Shown here: positions 7,807 through 15,979 of the stretch, in pieces | Layout: every line of letters starts with the position of its first letter | Numbering within the stretch: the first letter of the stretch is position 1 | Assembly (NCBI GenBank): GCA_947629295.1 | Contig: CANRDH010000001.1 | Location: forward strand, 1 to 33,580 | Reading direction: 5' to 3' | Length of the DNA stretch: 33,580 bases | DNA from: an uncultured Clostridia bacterium | GTDB taxonomy: Bacteria; Bacillota; Clostridia; Oscillospirales; Acutalibacteraceae | Notes under the pieces: model-generated | Database searches by the model: none | What the model was told of the DNA's origin: nothing | What the model saw: the letters and a program-made list of their open reading frames with translations, nothing else | Translations under genes and position numbers: made by a program

Positions 7807-10185
7807 TTATAGTATAGTCAGATTTGTATAATTAGCCATAAGCTTTTTTGTTCCCACGCTGTCAAATGCAATTTCAAGAAGAGTATCGGACGCCATGCTT
7901 TTTGCATTAACAATAAGTCCGTCACCGAAGGTTTTATGTCTTACTCTCATTCCCACAGAATAGCTCAGAGAGTTTTTTTGCTTTGCCGGCGCGGAGGATA
8001 TGATTCTGCTTTGCTGCATATCATTTTGCCGCTTCATACCTGATTGTATACGTCCGAAGCCGGGGTTTTCGGGACGCTTATGCACTTTTTCCTCAACAAG
8101 ACCGCCGGGAAGCTCATAAAGAAACCGTGACGGTTTGTTTCTTGAGGTTTTTCCGAAAAGTGTGCGTGAGCCGGAATTTAAGAGATAAAGCTTGTTTTTT
8201 GCTCTTGTTATGCCTACATAGGCAAGTCGTCTTTCCTCCTGCATATCCTCCTCCGACATAAGAGAAAGATAGCCGGGGAAGATATTTTCCTCCATTCCCG
8301 GGATGAATACTGTATCAAATTCAAGGCCCTTTGCGGAATGAAGAGTCATGAGTATGACATAGCTTTCCTCATCGTCGGAATTGTAGCTGTCTATATCACT
8401 CAAAAGTGCAATTTCCTCCAAAAAGCCCTGCAAGGTGGCGTTGTCGGGATTTTCCTGCTCATAGCGGATAATGCTTGATTTAAGCTCTCTGATATTTTCG
8501 ACAGCCTCATCTCCGTGATTGCTTTCATTCAATATAAAGGGTATATAGTCGATTTTTTCTATAAGCTTACTGTACATTTCGGAAACAGAATTGCCGACCT
8601 CAAGCTCATGGGACATTTCCTCTATAATCAGGCAGAATTCTTCAAGCTTCATCCGGGATTTTTGTAAAACCTCAAATTCGTCACTTCTTTTCATCGTTTC
8701 AAACATACTCTGACCGAGCATATCTCCGATTTCCTCAATTCGGGAAACTGTCTTGTCACCTATTGCTCTTTTGGGTATATTTATTATACGCTTCAGCCTT
8801 ACATTGTCATTGTGGTTGCATATTACGCTGAGATATGCTATCATATCACGTATCTCACGTCTTTCGTAAAATCGGCGTCCGCCTATTATTCTGTAGGGTA
8901 TCGCCGAGCGCACCAAAGCACGTTCTATATTCTGCGACTGTGAATTCATCCTGTAAAGTATTGCATAATCCCTGTAGGATTTTCCGTTTGCAATTCCGTC
9001 AAGAACGGTGTTTGCAATAAACGTACTTTCATCGCGTTCGTCAAAGGCATTGTAATGGATAATTTTATCCCCCGCCTCATTATCCGTCCAAAGGGTTTTA
9101 TCCTTTCGGGCAATGTTATTTTTTATTATGAAATTAGCCGCCGATAATATGTTTCTTGTTGAGCGGTAATTCTGTTCAAGCTTTATTGTATAAGCATTTT
9201 CAAAGGTTTTTTCAAAATCAAGAATGTTACTTATACTTGCTCCTCTGAATTTATAAATGCTCTGGTCGTCGTCTCCCACAACGCAAAGATTGTTATGCAC
9301 GCTTGAAAGCAGCCGCACAAGCTCATACTGCATATGGTTTGTGTCCTGATATTCGTCCACCATTATATACTTAAACTGATTGCCGTATTTTTCCAGTACC
9401 TCGGGAAAATTCCGGAGAAGCACTACAGTATTAAATATCATATCGTCAAAATCCATAGCGTCCGACTTTAAGAGTCTGTCTTGATAAGCTTTATATACCT
9501 TTGCTATGGACATAAGTCTGTTGTCTGTACCGGCATATTCCGCAAAATCATCGGGCGTCATCAGATTATCCTTTGCATTGGATATTTCCCGGAGTGCGTC
9601 CTTCGGGGAAATCATTTTTTCGTCTATTCCGAGTACCCGCAGACAGTCCTTTATAAGGCGCTTCTGGTCGTCTGCGTCGTATACCGTAAAATGTGCGCTG
9701 TATCCCAGGAAATAACCGCATCTGCGCAGTATCCTTCCGCAGGCAGAATGAAAGGTTGACGCCCATATGTCAAGACCGCATTCTCCGACCTTAGCGCAGA
9801 TACGCTCTTTAAGCTCTGCTGCTGCCTTATTGGTGAAGGTTATTGCAAGTATTCTCCACGGTGAAGGAGCGGAAACAGAAAGCTTTTGTGCGAGATCGTC
9901 ACGCAGATGTGTTTTTGATTCGGCCGTTTTTCGTATTTCCTCAATTTCTTCATCTGTATAATCCCCGTATATTTCATCGGTTTCATATGCCCGACCCCAA
10001 CGGAGAATATTTGCTATTCTGTTTACGAGGACAGTGGTCTTTCCGCTGCCCGCACCCGCAAGTATAAGCAGGGGGGAGCTTACTCTGTATACCGCCTCCT
10101 GCTGTTTATCGTTAAGGTGTGAAAATTCATTTTCTATAATTTCTCTCCTCAGAGCCGCAAGCTCTGAATAGGCTGCTTCATTCAT
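7807..10185 (-). CDS. pcrA: UvrD/PcrA-type ATP-dependent DNA helicase
   Basis: A 792-residue superfamily 1A 3'-5' helicase for repair and replication-conflict resolution. Seen motifs are the Q-motif LNDKQQEAV (24-32), Walker A GAGSGKT (44-50), Ia AITFTNKAA (about 114-122), Walker B DEYQDT (277-282), III GDDDQSIYKFRGA (304-316), IV QNYRST, V LHSAKGLEF and VI YVGITRAK. The C terminus carries the short Tudor-like domain VGMRVRHKTFGDG that in PcrA contacts RNA polymerase. It is somewhat longer than typical PcrA, mainly because of a charged insertion at about residues 64-107 between motifs I and Ia. ATG at 10185 has GGAGA about 10 nt upstream on the minus strand. The gene symbol reflects the CTD; UvrD is the alternative name. 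Confidence 0.95.
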   Translation of the reverse strand: MNEAAYSELAALRREIIENEFSHLNDKQQEAVYRVSSPLLILAGAGSGKTTVLVNRIANILRWGRAYETDEIYGDYTDEEIEEIRKTAESKTHLRDDLAQKLSVSAPSPWRILAITFTNKAAAELKERICAKVGECGLDIWASTFHSACGRILRRCGYFLGYSAHFTVYDADDQKRLIKDCLRVLGIDEKMISPKDALREISNAKDNLMTPDDFAEYAGTDNRLMSIAKVYKAYQDRLLKSDAMDFDDMIFNTVVLLRNFPEVLEKYGNQFKYIMVDEYQDTNHMQYELVRLLSSVHNNLCVVGDDDQSIYKFRGASISNILDFEKTFENAYTIKLEQNYRSTRNILSAANFIIKNNIARKDKTLWTDNEAGDKIIHYNAFDERDESTFIANTVLDGIANGKSYRDYAILYRMNSQSQNIERALVRSAIPYRIIGGRRFYERREIRDMIAYLSVICNHNDNVRLKRIINIPKRAIGDKTVSRIEEIGDMLGQSMFETMKRSDEFEVLQKSRMKLEEFCLIIEEMSHELEVGNSVSEMYSKLIEKIDYIPFILNESNHGDEAVENIRELKSSIIRYEQENPDNATLQGFLEEIALLSDIDSYNSDDEESYVILMTLHSAKGLEFDTVFIPGMEENIFPGYLSLMSEEDMQEERRLAYVGITRAKNKLYLLNSGSRTLFGKTSRNKPSRFLYELPGGLVEEKVHKRPENPGFGRIQSGMKRQNDMQQSRIISSAPAKQKNSLSYSVGMRVRHKTFGDGLIVNAKSMASDTLLEIAFDSVGTKKLMANYTNLTIL

Positions 10186-10235
10186 ATATTTACATTCTCC
10201 TGTTTTGACGTATATATTTTTTTTCGTACCATACT

Positions 10236-10264
10236 ATTTTACAACAAAATGATAATAATATCAA
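10236..10264 (-). promoter_or_regulatory. Sigma-A-like promoter for the helicase/phospholipase operon
   Basis: On the minus strand TTGATA (10264-10259) and TAAAAT (10241-10236) are separated by 17 nt. This is a good fit, 51 nt upstream of the helicase start. It lies in the 260-base divergent spacer 10186-10445. Confidence 0.6.
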
Positions 10265-10374
10265 ATGAATTTGAAATTTTTGCCTGCGTTTTGCTTTGAC
10301 AATAATTAAAAAAATATGCAATTTATTGCTCCATTGTACATATTTTTATTAATGGGAGATTTGACCCCAAAAGG

Positions 10375-10421
10375 TATAATTTTCGGGACAGAGAGCTATT
10401 AATGAAAGGAGTTTCCTTTCA
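10375..10421 (+). promoter_or_regulatory. Candidate -10 box and perfect inverted repeat upstream of the GH25 gene
   Basis: A TATAAT is at 10375-10380, but no convincing -35 hexamer stands 16-18 nt before it, so either it needs an activator or it is not a sigma-A site. Downstream, TGAAAGGA-GTT-TCCTTTCA (10403-10421) is a perfect 8-bp inverted repeat with a 3-nt spacer, 11 nt before the ribosome binding site at 10432. It could be an operator or an RNA hairpin affecting translation. TTGACA at 10296-10301 was also seen but has no good -10 partner. Confidence 0.4.
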
Positions 10422-10445
10422 GACAAACAAGAAGGAGGAGTTTTT

Positions 10446-11453
10446 ATGAAAAGTATAAAAGGCATAGATGTTTCATATGCTCAGGGTGATATTGATTTCG
10501 ACAGGATAAATAAATCACAGGTTCAATTTGTCATTGTACGCAGCAGCTTCGGATGGGAAAAGAATCAGAAGGATAATAAATTTGAGCGTAATATAAAGGG
10601 TTTTCAATCAAAAGGGATCCCTTGCGGTGCATATCATTATTCTTATGCAAAAAGTAAGGAGGATGCCGTTAAGGAGGCTAAATACTGCCTTGAATGTATA
10701 AAGGGCAAAAAGCTCGAGCTTCCCGTATTTATTGATTTGGAAGACCCTTCCGTAGCAGCGCAGGGAAAAAGGGTATGCACGGATATAGCAAAGACATTTT
10801 GCGATTATATGAAAAAGGCAGGCTATAAAACGGGGATCTATATCAATCCTAATTGGCTTAACAACTATGTCTACAAGGATGAGCTTATTGGAAAATACAC
10901 CATATGGCTTGCTCAGTGGGAAAGCAAAAAGCCCGCTTTTGATTGCTCTCTGTGGCAGTATAATGTGGGAGGAAACGGAAGCATCTCGGGAATCAGCGGA
11001 CGCTGCGACCTTGATATTATGTACGTAGACGAAGCCGCAAAGCCGGAAACGGGATCCGTGCCCGAAGCTGATAAGAAACCCGCTGATGACAGCAAAAAGG
11101 CAGTCTTCAGAAAGGGTGACGAGGTCAAGGTGCTGAACCCGATAAATTATGACAACGGGGAGAAATTTATTGTATATCCGAATGAAAAATATACTGTTAT
11201 TGAAGCAGTCGGAGACAGGATCGTGATAGGTATAAACGGTCAGGTTACTGCGGCTGTAAATAAAAAATATCTCAGCAAGCCGGGTTCGGGCAATAAAAGC
11301 AATAGCTATACCTATGTTATTCAGCCGGGAGATAATCTGTCCTATATCGCTGAAAAATACGGCACAACAGTGGAAAAAATCGTAAAGGAAAATAATATCC
11401 CGAATCCCGACCTTATTTACGCCGGAGATAAACTTAAGATAACTGTCGAATAA
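10446..11453 (+). CDS. GH25 lysozyme (N-acetylmuramidase) with C-terminal LysM
   Basis: A 335-residue peptidoglycan hydrolase cleaving the MurNAc-GlcNAc beta-1,4 bond. The GH25 domain spans about residues 1-195: GIDVSYAQG at 6-14 supplies the first catalytic-site Asp (Asp8), FIDLED at 95-100 gives the DxE pair Asp98/Glu100, and IWLAQW and LWQYN lie late in the barrel. A Pro/Lys-rich linker (about 200-218) leads to a small beta segment (about 221-275), then a LysM repeat at about 288-333 (VIQPGDNLSYIAEKYGTT). The ribosome binding site AAGGAGGAG is at 10432-10440. No signal peptide or membrane helix is visible, as in phage endolysins, yet no holin or other phage gene is adjacent. It is monocistronic, with its own terminator. 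Confidence 0.93.
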   Translation: MKSIKGIDVSYAQGDIDFDRINKSQVQFVIVRSSFGWEKNQKDNKFERNIKGFQSKGIPCGAYHYSYAKSKEDAVKEAKYCLECIKGKKLELPVFIDLEDPSVAAQGKRVCTDIAKTFCDYMKKAGYKTGIYINPNWLNNYVYKDELIGKYTIWLAQWESKKPAFDCSLWQYNVGGNGSISGISGRCDLDIMYVDEAAKPETGSVPEADKKPADDSKKAVFRKGDEVKVLNPINYDNGEKFIVYPNEKYTVIEAVGDRIVIGINGQVTAAVNKKYLSKPGSGNKSNSYTYVIQPGDNLSYIAEKYGTTVEKIVKENNIPNPDLIYAGDKLKITVE

Positions 11454-11500
11454 AAAACAGACCGGGCTGTTTAAAGCAGCGGTATTCTGTAAATCAAGCA

Positions 11501-11548
11501 CGGCACACAGCGGTTTGCTATCGTAAATTTCTGTGTGCCGCCTTTTTT
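11501..11548 (+). terminator. Intrinsic terminator of the GH25 gene
   Basis: CGGCACACAG (11501-11510) pairs perfectly with CTGTGTGCCG (11531-11540), followed by CCTTTTTTGTTT. Confidence 0.8.
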
Positions 11549-11604
11549 GTTTCGACAATTTTTTCTCTCCGAAAGAAATATGAGTTTAAAATTATATAAA
11601 ATTC

Positions 11605-11632
11605 TTGACAAAAACATACCAATCGTTATACA
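11605..11632 (+). promoter_or_regulatory. Sigma-A-like promoter of rny
   Basis: TTGACA at 11605-11610 is followed after 16 nt by TATACA (11627-11632); with 18-nt spacing TACAAT at 11629-11634 is the alternative. Transcription would start near 11640, about 400 nt before the rny start codon. A weaker internal candidate, TTGACA 11979-11984 with TAAAAA 12001-12006, lies just upstream of the gene. Confidence 0.6.
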
Positions 11633-11640
11633 ATATATAA

Positions 11641-12028
11641 AGACGGAAAACGTCTTATGGGTTTTTGCCCGATGACTGAATTTTCAACTCAATTATGCCG
11701 TTTTTATATATTATATTTTTTAATATTATAGCAACAGGATAATTTTATTATTTAATACGGTGCGATTGTGCGCAGTTATGCCGCATAGGTCGTGTAATTT
11801 TATAATACTTCTTTATCGGCAATCTGCCGCTGTGCGGCAGGTGTGAATACAATAAAATATAATATTATGTCGTCGCTGCCGTCGTTCTCTGCGAATTTCG
11901 GGGAGCAGAAAGAGTTCCCGTGTGTGTTTGCCGCAGAAGAATGAGGTATGTGTTTGTAAAGCGGCACCTTTGAGCTGATTGACAGACTTATTAAACTGAG
12001 TAAAAAATCAGAATGAAAGAATCAACTT
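11641..12028 (+). promoter_or_regulatory. Long structured leader (or upstream small RNA) of rny
   Basis: The 591-base spacer before rny has no credible ORF. After the promoter it holds several short hairpins: AGACG/CGTCT (11641-11655), a GGG-TTTTT-GCCC turn just after it, a perfect CTGCCGC-TGT-GCGGCAG (11824-11840), a GCCGC/GCGGC pair across about 11931-11963, and CTGATT/AATCAG before the ribosome binding site. The GCGGCAG hairpin has no T-tract. RNase Y is the main mRNA-decay endonuclease in many Firmicutes, so an autoregulatory leader is conceivable. I recognise no known riboswitch or Rfam-type motif. Confidence 0.35.
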
Positions 12029-12044
12029 AGGAGGTGTCAGATTA

Positions 12045-13598
12045 ATGGATCCGGTTATGGCAATAGTACTTATTGTTGTCATTGCTGTGATTGTCGGAGT
12101 ACTTGCTTTTTTTGCCGGTGTAAATTACCGCAGGAAAATCGGCGAAGAGAAGATCGGTTCGGCTGAAAAGGAAGCCGAAAGGATTGTTGAGGAGGCTAAG
12201 CGTTCGGCAGAGGCTTCTAAAAAAGAGGCTCTTATAGCAGGAAAGGACGAAGCACACAGACTTCTTACCGAGGCTGAAAAGGAAATATCCGACAGGCGCA
12301 GAGATATTCAGCGTCAGGAAAGACGTATACAACAAAAGGAAGAAACCGTGGAAAAAAAGCTGGACAGTCTTGAAAAAAAGGAAGAGGCTGTATCACAGAA
12401 AAACAAGGCTGCCGAAAGCAGACTTGCCGAGGCAGAAAAAATCAAGCAAAGCGAATTTGAGATGCTTGAAAAAATTTCGGGTCTTACGTCCGAACAGGCT
12501 AAGGCCTACATCATTAACAATCTTGACAATGAGCTCACACATGAAAAGGCTGTCAAGATTATGGATTTTGAGCAAAAGACGCGTGATGAGGCGGAAAAGA
12601 CTGCAAGAGAGATTATTTCCCTTGCCATACAGAGAGTTGCCGCTGATCATGTCAGTGAATCCACAGTATCGGTAGTACCTCTTCCAAACGATGAAATGAA
12701 GGGACGTATAATCGGACGAGAGGGAAGAAACATAAGGGCAATCGAAACGATTACGGGCGTCGACCTTATCATTGATGATACGCCCGAGGCTATAACGCTT
12801 TCGTGCTTTGAGCCTGTTAAAAGAGAAATTGCAAGGGTAATGCTTGAAAAGCTTATATCCGACGGAAGAATACATCCCGCGCGCATAGAGGAAATGTATG
12901 AAAAAGCCCGCCGTGAGGTTGAGGCTATGATAAAGTCCGAGGGTGAAAGAGCAATTATTGAGGCCGGTGTAAACAATATACATCCCGAGCTGGTCAAGCT
13001 TCTCGGAAGGCTGCATTTCCGCACAAGCTACGGTCAGAATGTGCTTGACCATTCGCTTGAGGTTGCATACCTGTGCGGTATAATGGCGTCCGAGCTTGGT
13101 CTTGAGCCTACAATGGCAAGAAGAGCAGGACTTTTGCATGATATAGGAAAAGCTCTCGACCATGAGATAGAGGGCTCGCATATTGAAATCGGCGTTGATG
13201 TTGCCCGCAAGTATAAGGAAAGCGAGCTTGTGGTACATGCCATCCATGCACACCATGGCGATGTTGAAGCAAAAACGATTATTGCATGTCTTGTGCAGGC
13301 GGCAGACGCTATATCCGCGGCTCGTCCCGGGGCAAGAAGAGAAAATATTGAAAACTACATCAAAAGGCTTGAAAAGCTTGAGGAGGTTGCTTCATCCTAC
13401 GAGGGAGTCGAAAGGAGCTTCGCAATACAGGCGGGTCGTGAGGTTCGCATTATCGTTAAGCCCGAGGTTATAAAGGATGATGATATGGTATTGCTCGCAA
13501 GAAACATCTGCAAGAAGATTGAGGAAGAGGTTGAATATCCCGGTCAGATTAAGGTGAATATAATCAGAGAGAGCAGAGCAATAGAGTATGCAAAGTAA
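12045..13598 (+). CDS. rny: Ribonuclease Y
   Basis: A 517-residue membrane-anchored endoribonuclease that initiates mRNA decay. The order of parts is canonical: an N-terminal transmembrane helix (about 5-26), a long Glu/Lys/Arg-rich coiled coil (about 30-145), a KH domain with GRIIGREG at 220-227, and an HD domain with LLHDIGK (catalytic His365-Asp366) and HAIHAHHGD at about 398-406. The C-terminal segment ends IRESRAIEYAK, as in full-length homologues. The ribosome binding site AGGAGGTG at 12029-12036 fits ATG 12045. Length and motifs are complete, so it should be active. In Bacillus the gene is followed by ymdB and spoVS; here the same genes follow, but with an extra gene between. Confidence 0.98.
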   Translation: MDPVMAIVLIVVIAVIVGVLAFFAGVNYRRKIGEEKIGSAEKEAERIVEEAKRSAEASKKEALIAGKDEAHRLLTEAEKEISDRRRDIQRQERRIQQKEETVEKKLDSLEKKEEAVSQKNKAAESRLAEAEKIKQSEFEMLEKISGLTSEQAKAYIINNLDNELTHEKAVKIMDFEQKTRDEAEKTAREIISLAIQRVAADHVSESTVSVVPLPNDEMKGRIIGREGRNIRAIETITGVDLIIDDTPEAITLSCFEPVKREIARVMLEKLISDGRIHPARIEEMYEKARREVEAMIKSEGERAIIEAGVNNIHPELVKLLGRLHFRTSYGQNVLDHSLEVAYLCGIMASELGLEPTMARRAGLLHDIGKALDHEIEGSHIEIGVDVARKYKESELVVHAIHAHHGDVEAKTIIACLVQAADAISAARPGARRENIENYIKRLEKLEEVASSYEGVERSFAIQAGREVRIIVKPEVIKDDDMVLLARNICKKIEEEVEYPGQIKVNIIRESRAIEYAK

Positions 13599-13616
13599 TA
13601 GATAATTTGTGCCGCA

Positions 13617-13664
13617 CTGTCGCACAGGCGTTGGAAAAACGCTGTGCGGCAGTTTATTTTTATC
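13617..13664 (+). terminator. Intrinsic terminator of rny
   Basis: CTGTCGCACAGGCGTT (13617-13632) folds onto AACGCTGTGCGGCAG (13638-13652) with one bulged G and one GU pair. The loop is GGAAA and TTTATTTTTAT follows. Confidence 0.85.
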
Positions 13665-13738
13665 TTCAGATAGCCGTATGAACTATTTTTTTGCTTTGGC
13701 ATATTATGTGGTATAACCATCATAAGGAGGAATACATT

Positions 13739-14560
13739 ATGTCGGATAATATTATCGGCTGCGATAATGATTTCAGCTTTGACAAGGTAAAAGAGGCTGT
13801 TTGTATAAATGCGCCGAGGATCTATGACTCATGCCTTGATAAGGATTGTCTGGAGGACCTTCCCGTTTTTCTTACCAAGCCCGGTCAGTGTCTTATAGAT
13901 AAGGCAACAAGTGTTCGCCTTAACAGTGTAAATGTATGCAATGTTGCGGTGAATCTTCAGCCTGTTCCCTTCCATAACGGCTTCTATGCTGTGGATATGA
14001 CTTTTTATTTTGATGTATGTCTTGACGCGTTCATGGCCCCCAATGCTCTGCCTATGCCCGTCAAGGGACTTGCGGTATTTTCAAAGAGAGCCGTGCTTTT
14101 CGGAAGCGAGGGCAGCGTAAAAATATTCACGTCGGATTGCCCCGATTCTCCCGAGGGAGTAGGTACGGCAAGTCAGAATTGTCCTAAGGCAGTGGTTCAG
14201 GTTGCCGAACCGATCGCTCTTTCTGCAAGACTCAGCGAAAAACACGGTCATTGCCAGATGCCTCCTTGCCGTATACCTGAATGTATTATGCACCGCTATG
14301 GAGGAGAATTTGTGCAGAGTGAAAGTGATAAGGAGGTTCTTGTTTCTATCGGTATGTTTACGGTTGTTCAGCTTGAGAGGGATGTTCAAATGCTTATTCC
14401 CGCATATGACTTCTGCATACCGAAGAAGGAATGTATATCCAATTCCGAGGACCCGTGCGAGCTTTTCAGCAGCATAGATTTTCCGACGGGTGAATTTTTC
14501 CCCAAAAACTGCCCGTCAGACTCAAAAAAGAAATTCGGCTGCGGCTGCGGCGGAGATTAA
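13739..14560 (+). CDS. Cysteine-rich protein of unknown function
   Basis: A 273-residue soluble protein with 18 cysteines and no signal peptide or membrane helix. The start is ATG 13739, 8 nt after AAGGAGG (13724-13730); an upstream in-frame ATG at 13691 lacks such a site. Cysteines are scattered through the protein (for example DSCLDKDCLED, CQMPPCRIPEC) and it ends with CGCGGD. The middle, with VNLQPVPFHNGFYAVDMTFYF, looks like a repeated beta-sandwich, and a related-looking segment (EVLVSIGMFTVVQLERDVQ) follows later. I recognise the general look of a clostridial conserved hypothetical, but no named domain. The position between rny and ymdB-spoVS, and a CATATTAT box resembling a mother-cell sigma -10 at 13700-13707, make a spore-coat or spore-metal role possible. 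That is inference only. Confidence 0.85.
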   Translation: MSDNIIGCDNDFSFDKVKEAVCINAPRIYDSCLDKDCLEDLPVFLTKPGQCLIDKATSVRLNSVNVCNVAVNLQPVPFHNGFYAVDMTFYFDVCLDAFMAPNALPMPVKGLAVFSKRAVLFGSEGSVKIFTSDCPDSPEGVGTASQNCPKAVVQVAEPIALSARLSEKHGHCQMPPCRIPECIMHRYGGEFVQSESDKEVLVSIGMFTVVQLERDVQMLIPAYDFCIPKKECISNSEDPCELFSSIDFPTGEFFPKNCPSDSKKKFGCGCGGD

Positions 14561-14591
14561 ACGCCGGCGTATTCCGAAATCAATAAATTTA

Positions 14592-14640
14592 TGTGCTCTG
14601 CCATTGTTTTACTGTATTACGGCAGAGCACAATATTATGT
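14592..14640 (+). terminator. Hairpin after the cysteine-rich gene, probable terminator
   Basis: TGTGCTCTGCC (14592-14602) and GGCAGAGCACA (14621-14631) form a perfect 11-bp stem. The following ATATTATGTAT is only moderately T-rich. Confidence 0.6.
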
Positions 14641-14714
14641 ATATGCAGGAATTTTCTGTGTGAGCAAATGTTGTAAGGGAAAACGAAAAAATTAATATTT
14701 TTATGGAAATATTA

Positions 14715-14743
14715 TTGACAATTATATTAAATAAATTTAAAAT
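14715..14743 (+). promoter_or_regulatory. Sigma-A-like promoter of ymdB
   Basis: TTGACA 14715-14720, 17-nt spacer, TAAAAT 14738-14743. It is the only clear signal in the 250-base spacer 14561-14810 besides the hairpin, and shows that ymdB does not depend on the rny promoter. Confidence 0.65.
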
Positions 14744-14810
14744 AATTATATAGACCGATAATTACGGATTTATTTGCAGATAATTTGACTCGGACAGGAT
14801 GATAAAAGGA

Positions 14811-15581
14811 ATGAAAATTCTTGCAATAGGTGATGTGGTGGGATTTGCAGGCTGTGAATTTCTCAGGAGCAGGTTGCCGCAGCTGAAAAGAGAGGAAAAA
14901 ATTGATTTAGTTATTGCAAACGGTGAAAATTCCGCAGACGGAAATGGTATTAATCCGGAATCTGCCGAATATCTGTTTTCGAGCGGAGTGGATATAATTA
15001 CAGGGGGAAATCACAGCTTCAGGCACAGAAAATGCTTCCGTCTTTACGACGAATCTCCGTTTTTGCTCAGACCCGCAAATTTTCCCGAGGCTACTACCCC
15101 CGGAAGGGGTTGGACGGTATATGATATGGGGCGTGTGCAGGTCGGAGTTATAAATCTGCTTGGATGTACTTATATGGAAAGCCTTGAAAGCCCATTCTGC
15201 ACGGCAGACAGACTTATAAAGGAATTGGGTACAAAAATAATAATAGTCGATTTCCATGCCGAGGCAACTTCGGAGAAACTTGCACTCGCATATTATCTTG
15301 ACGGAAGAGTATCGGCAATATTCGGGACGCATACTCATGTTCAGACCGCTGATGAAAGAATTTTGAAAAACGGGACGGGATATATAACCGACGTCGGTAT
15401 GACAGGTCCGCTGTATTCGGTATTAGGTGTGAAACCCGAGCTTGCAATTAAAAAGTTTAAAGAAAAGCTCCCCGTTCGTTTTGAGCTTGCAGAAGGACAG
15501 TGCGGAATGGATTGCATTGCTTTTGAGATAGATGAAAGAAGCGGGATGACAATTTCATTGAAACGTATTCAAATTCGGTGA
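14811..15581 (+). CDS. ymdB: YmdB/TIGR00282 family metallophosphoesterase
   Basis: A 256-residue calcineurin-like phosphoesterase. In Bacillus subtilis YmdB was reported to hydrolyse 2',3'- or 3',5'-cyclic nucleotides and to affect biofilm formation. Metal-site residues are in place: Asp8 in IGDVVG, Glu39 and Asn40 in NGEN, Asn67-His68 in GGNHSF, His149 in DFHAEATSEK, and His174/His176 in GTHTHVQTAD. I chose ATG 14811 because the product then begins MKILAIGDVVG, like family members. The upstream in-frame ATG 14799 would add four residues and cannot be excluded, since neither start has a strong ribosome binding site. Length is normal. It lies between the cysteine-rich gene and spoVS, each with its own promoter signals. 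Confidence 0.93.
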   Translation: MKILAIGDVVGFAGCEFLRSRLPQLKREEKIDLVIANGENSADGNGINPESAEYLFSSGVDIITGGNHSFRHRKCFRLYDESPFLLRPANFPEATTPGRGWTVYDMGRVQVGVINLLGCTYMESLESPFCTADRLIKELGTKIIIVDFHAEATSEKLALAYYLDGRVSAIFGTHTHVQTADERILKNGTGYITDVGMTGPLYSVLGVKPELAIKKFKEKLPVRFELAEGQCGMDCIAFEIDERSGMTISLKRIQIR

Positions 15582-15616
15582 AAATTTGTGCAAAACGGAA
15601 TATTTTATGAAAGTAC

Positions 15617-15645
15617 TTGAATATTTTTCCTTTTGTAGTTATTAT
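15617..15645 (+). promoter_or_regulatory. Promoter candidate for spoVS
   Basis: TTGAAT 15617-15622, 17-nt spacer, TATTAT 15640-15645, about 60 nt before the spoVS start. The match is to sigma-A. The Bacillus homologue is driven by sigma-H, so the real regulator is uncertain. Confidence 0.5.
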
Positions 15646-15707
15646 ATATATTGATAATTCGCTTTTAGCAATTATGGAAGATAAATTTGTCAGGAGGTTG
15701 GCTGATA

Positions 15708-15968
15708 GTGGAAATACTTAAGGTGTCATCAAAATCTTCGCCCAATTCCGTTGCAGGTGCGATTGCAGGTGTTGTAAGGGATTACGGCTGTGTGGAAATT
15801 CAGGCGGTAGGAGCAGGTGCTACAAATCAGGCATTGAAGTCTGTTGCAGTGGCAAGAGGATATCTCGCTCCTATGGGAATAGATCTTGTATGTATCCCCG
15901 CTTTTACCAATATTGAAATAGACGGTGTAGACCGTACCGCAATGAAGCTTATTGTTGAGGTCAGATAA
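15708..15968 (+). CDS. spoVS: Stage V sporulation protein S
   Basis: An 86-residue protein, near-canonical in length and sequence: it begins EILKVSSKSSPNSVAG, continues with VGAGATNQALKSVAVARG and ends KLIVEVR. SpoVS is a small Alba-fold-like protein needed for late sporulation and spore-coat assembly in Bacillus, and is also found in some non-sporulating lineages. The start is GTG 15708, 9 nt after AGGAGG (15693-15698); the ORF's earlier in-frame codon overlaps that site. Its presence downstream of rny and ymdB reproduces the Firmicutes cluster and supports a sporulating lineage. Confidence 0.97.
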   Translation: MEILKVSSKSSPNSVAGAIAGVVRDYGCVEIQAVGAGATNQALKSVAVARGYLAPMGIDLVCIPAFTNIEIDGVDRTAMKLIVEVR

Positions 15969-15979
15969 TATCCTTTTCG

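Noticed and set aside
10446..11453. Prophage remnant
   Set aside because: Only the lysin-like gene is phage-like; flanking genes are chromosomal housekeeping genes and there is no integrase, attachment site or holin.
10608..11558. 316-residue minus-strand open frame opposite the GH25 gene
   Set aside because: The plus strand encodes an unmistakable GH25-LysM protein; the antisense frame has no recognisable domain and runs through the terminator.
11641..12028. T-box, known riboswitch, 6S RNA, tmRNA or RNase P RNA in the rny leader
   Set aside because: No T-box GGGTGGNACCGCG-like box, tRNA-like end or conserved RNase P core could be found; left as an unassigned structured leader.
12393..13256. 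287-residue minus-strand open frame opposite rny
   Set aside because: It is an antisense shadow of a fully conserved RNase Y gene, with no start signals.
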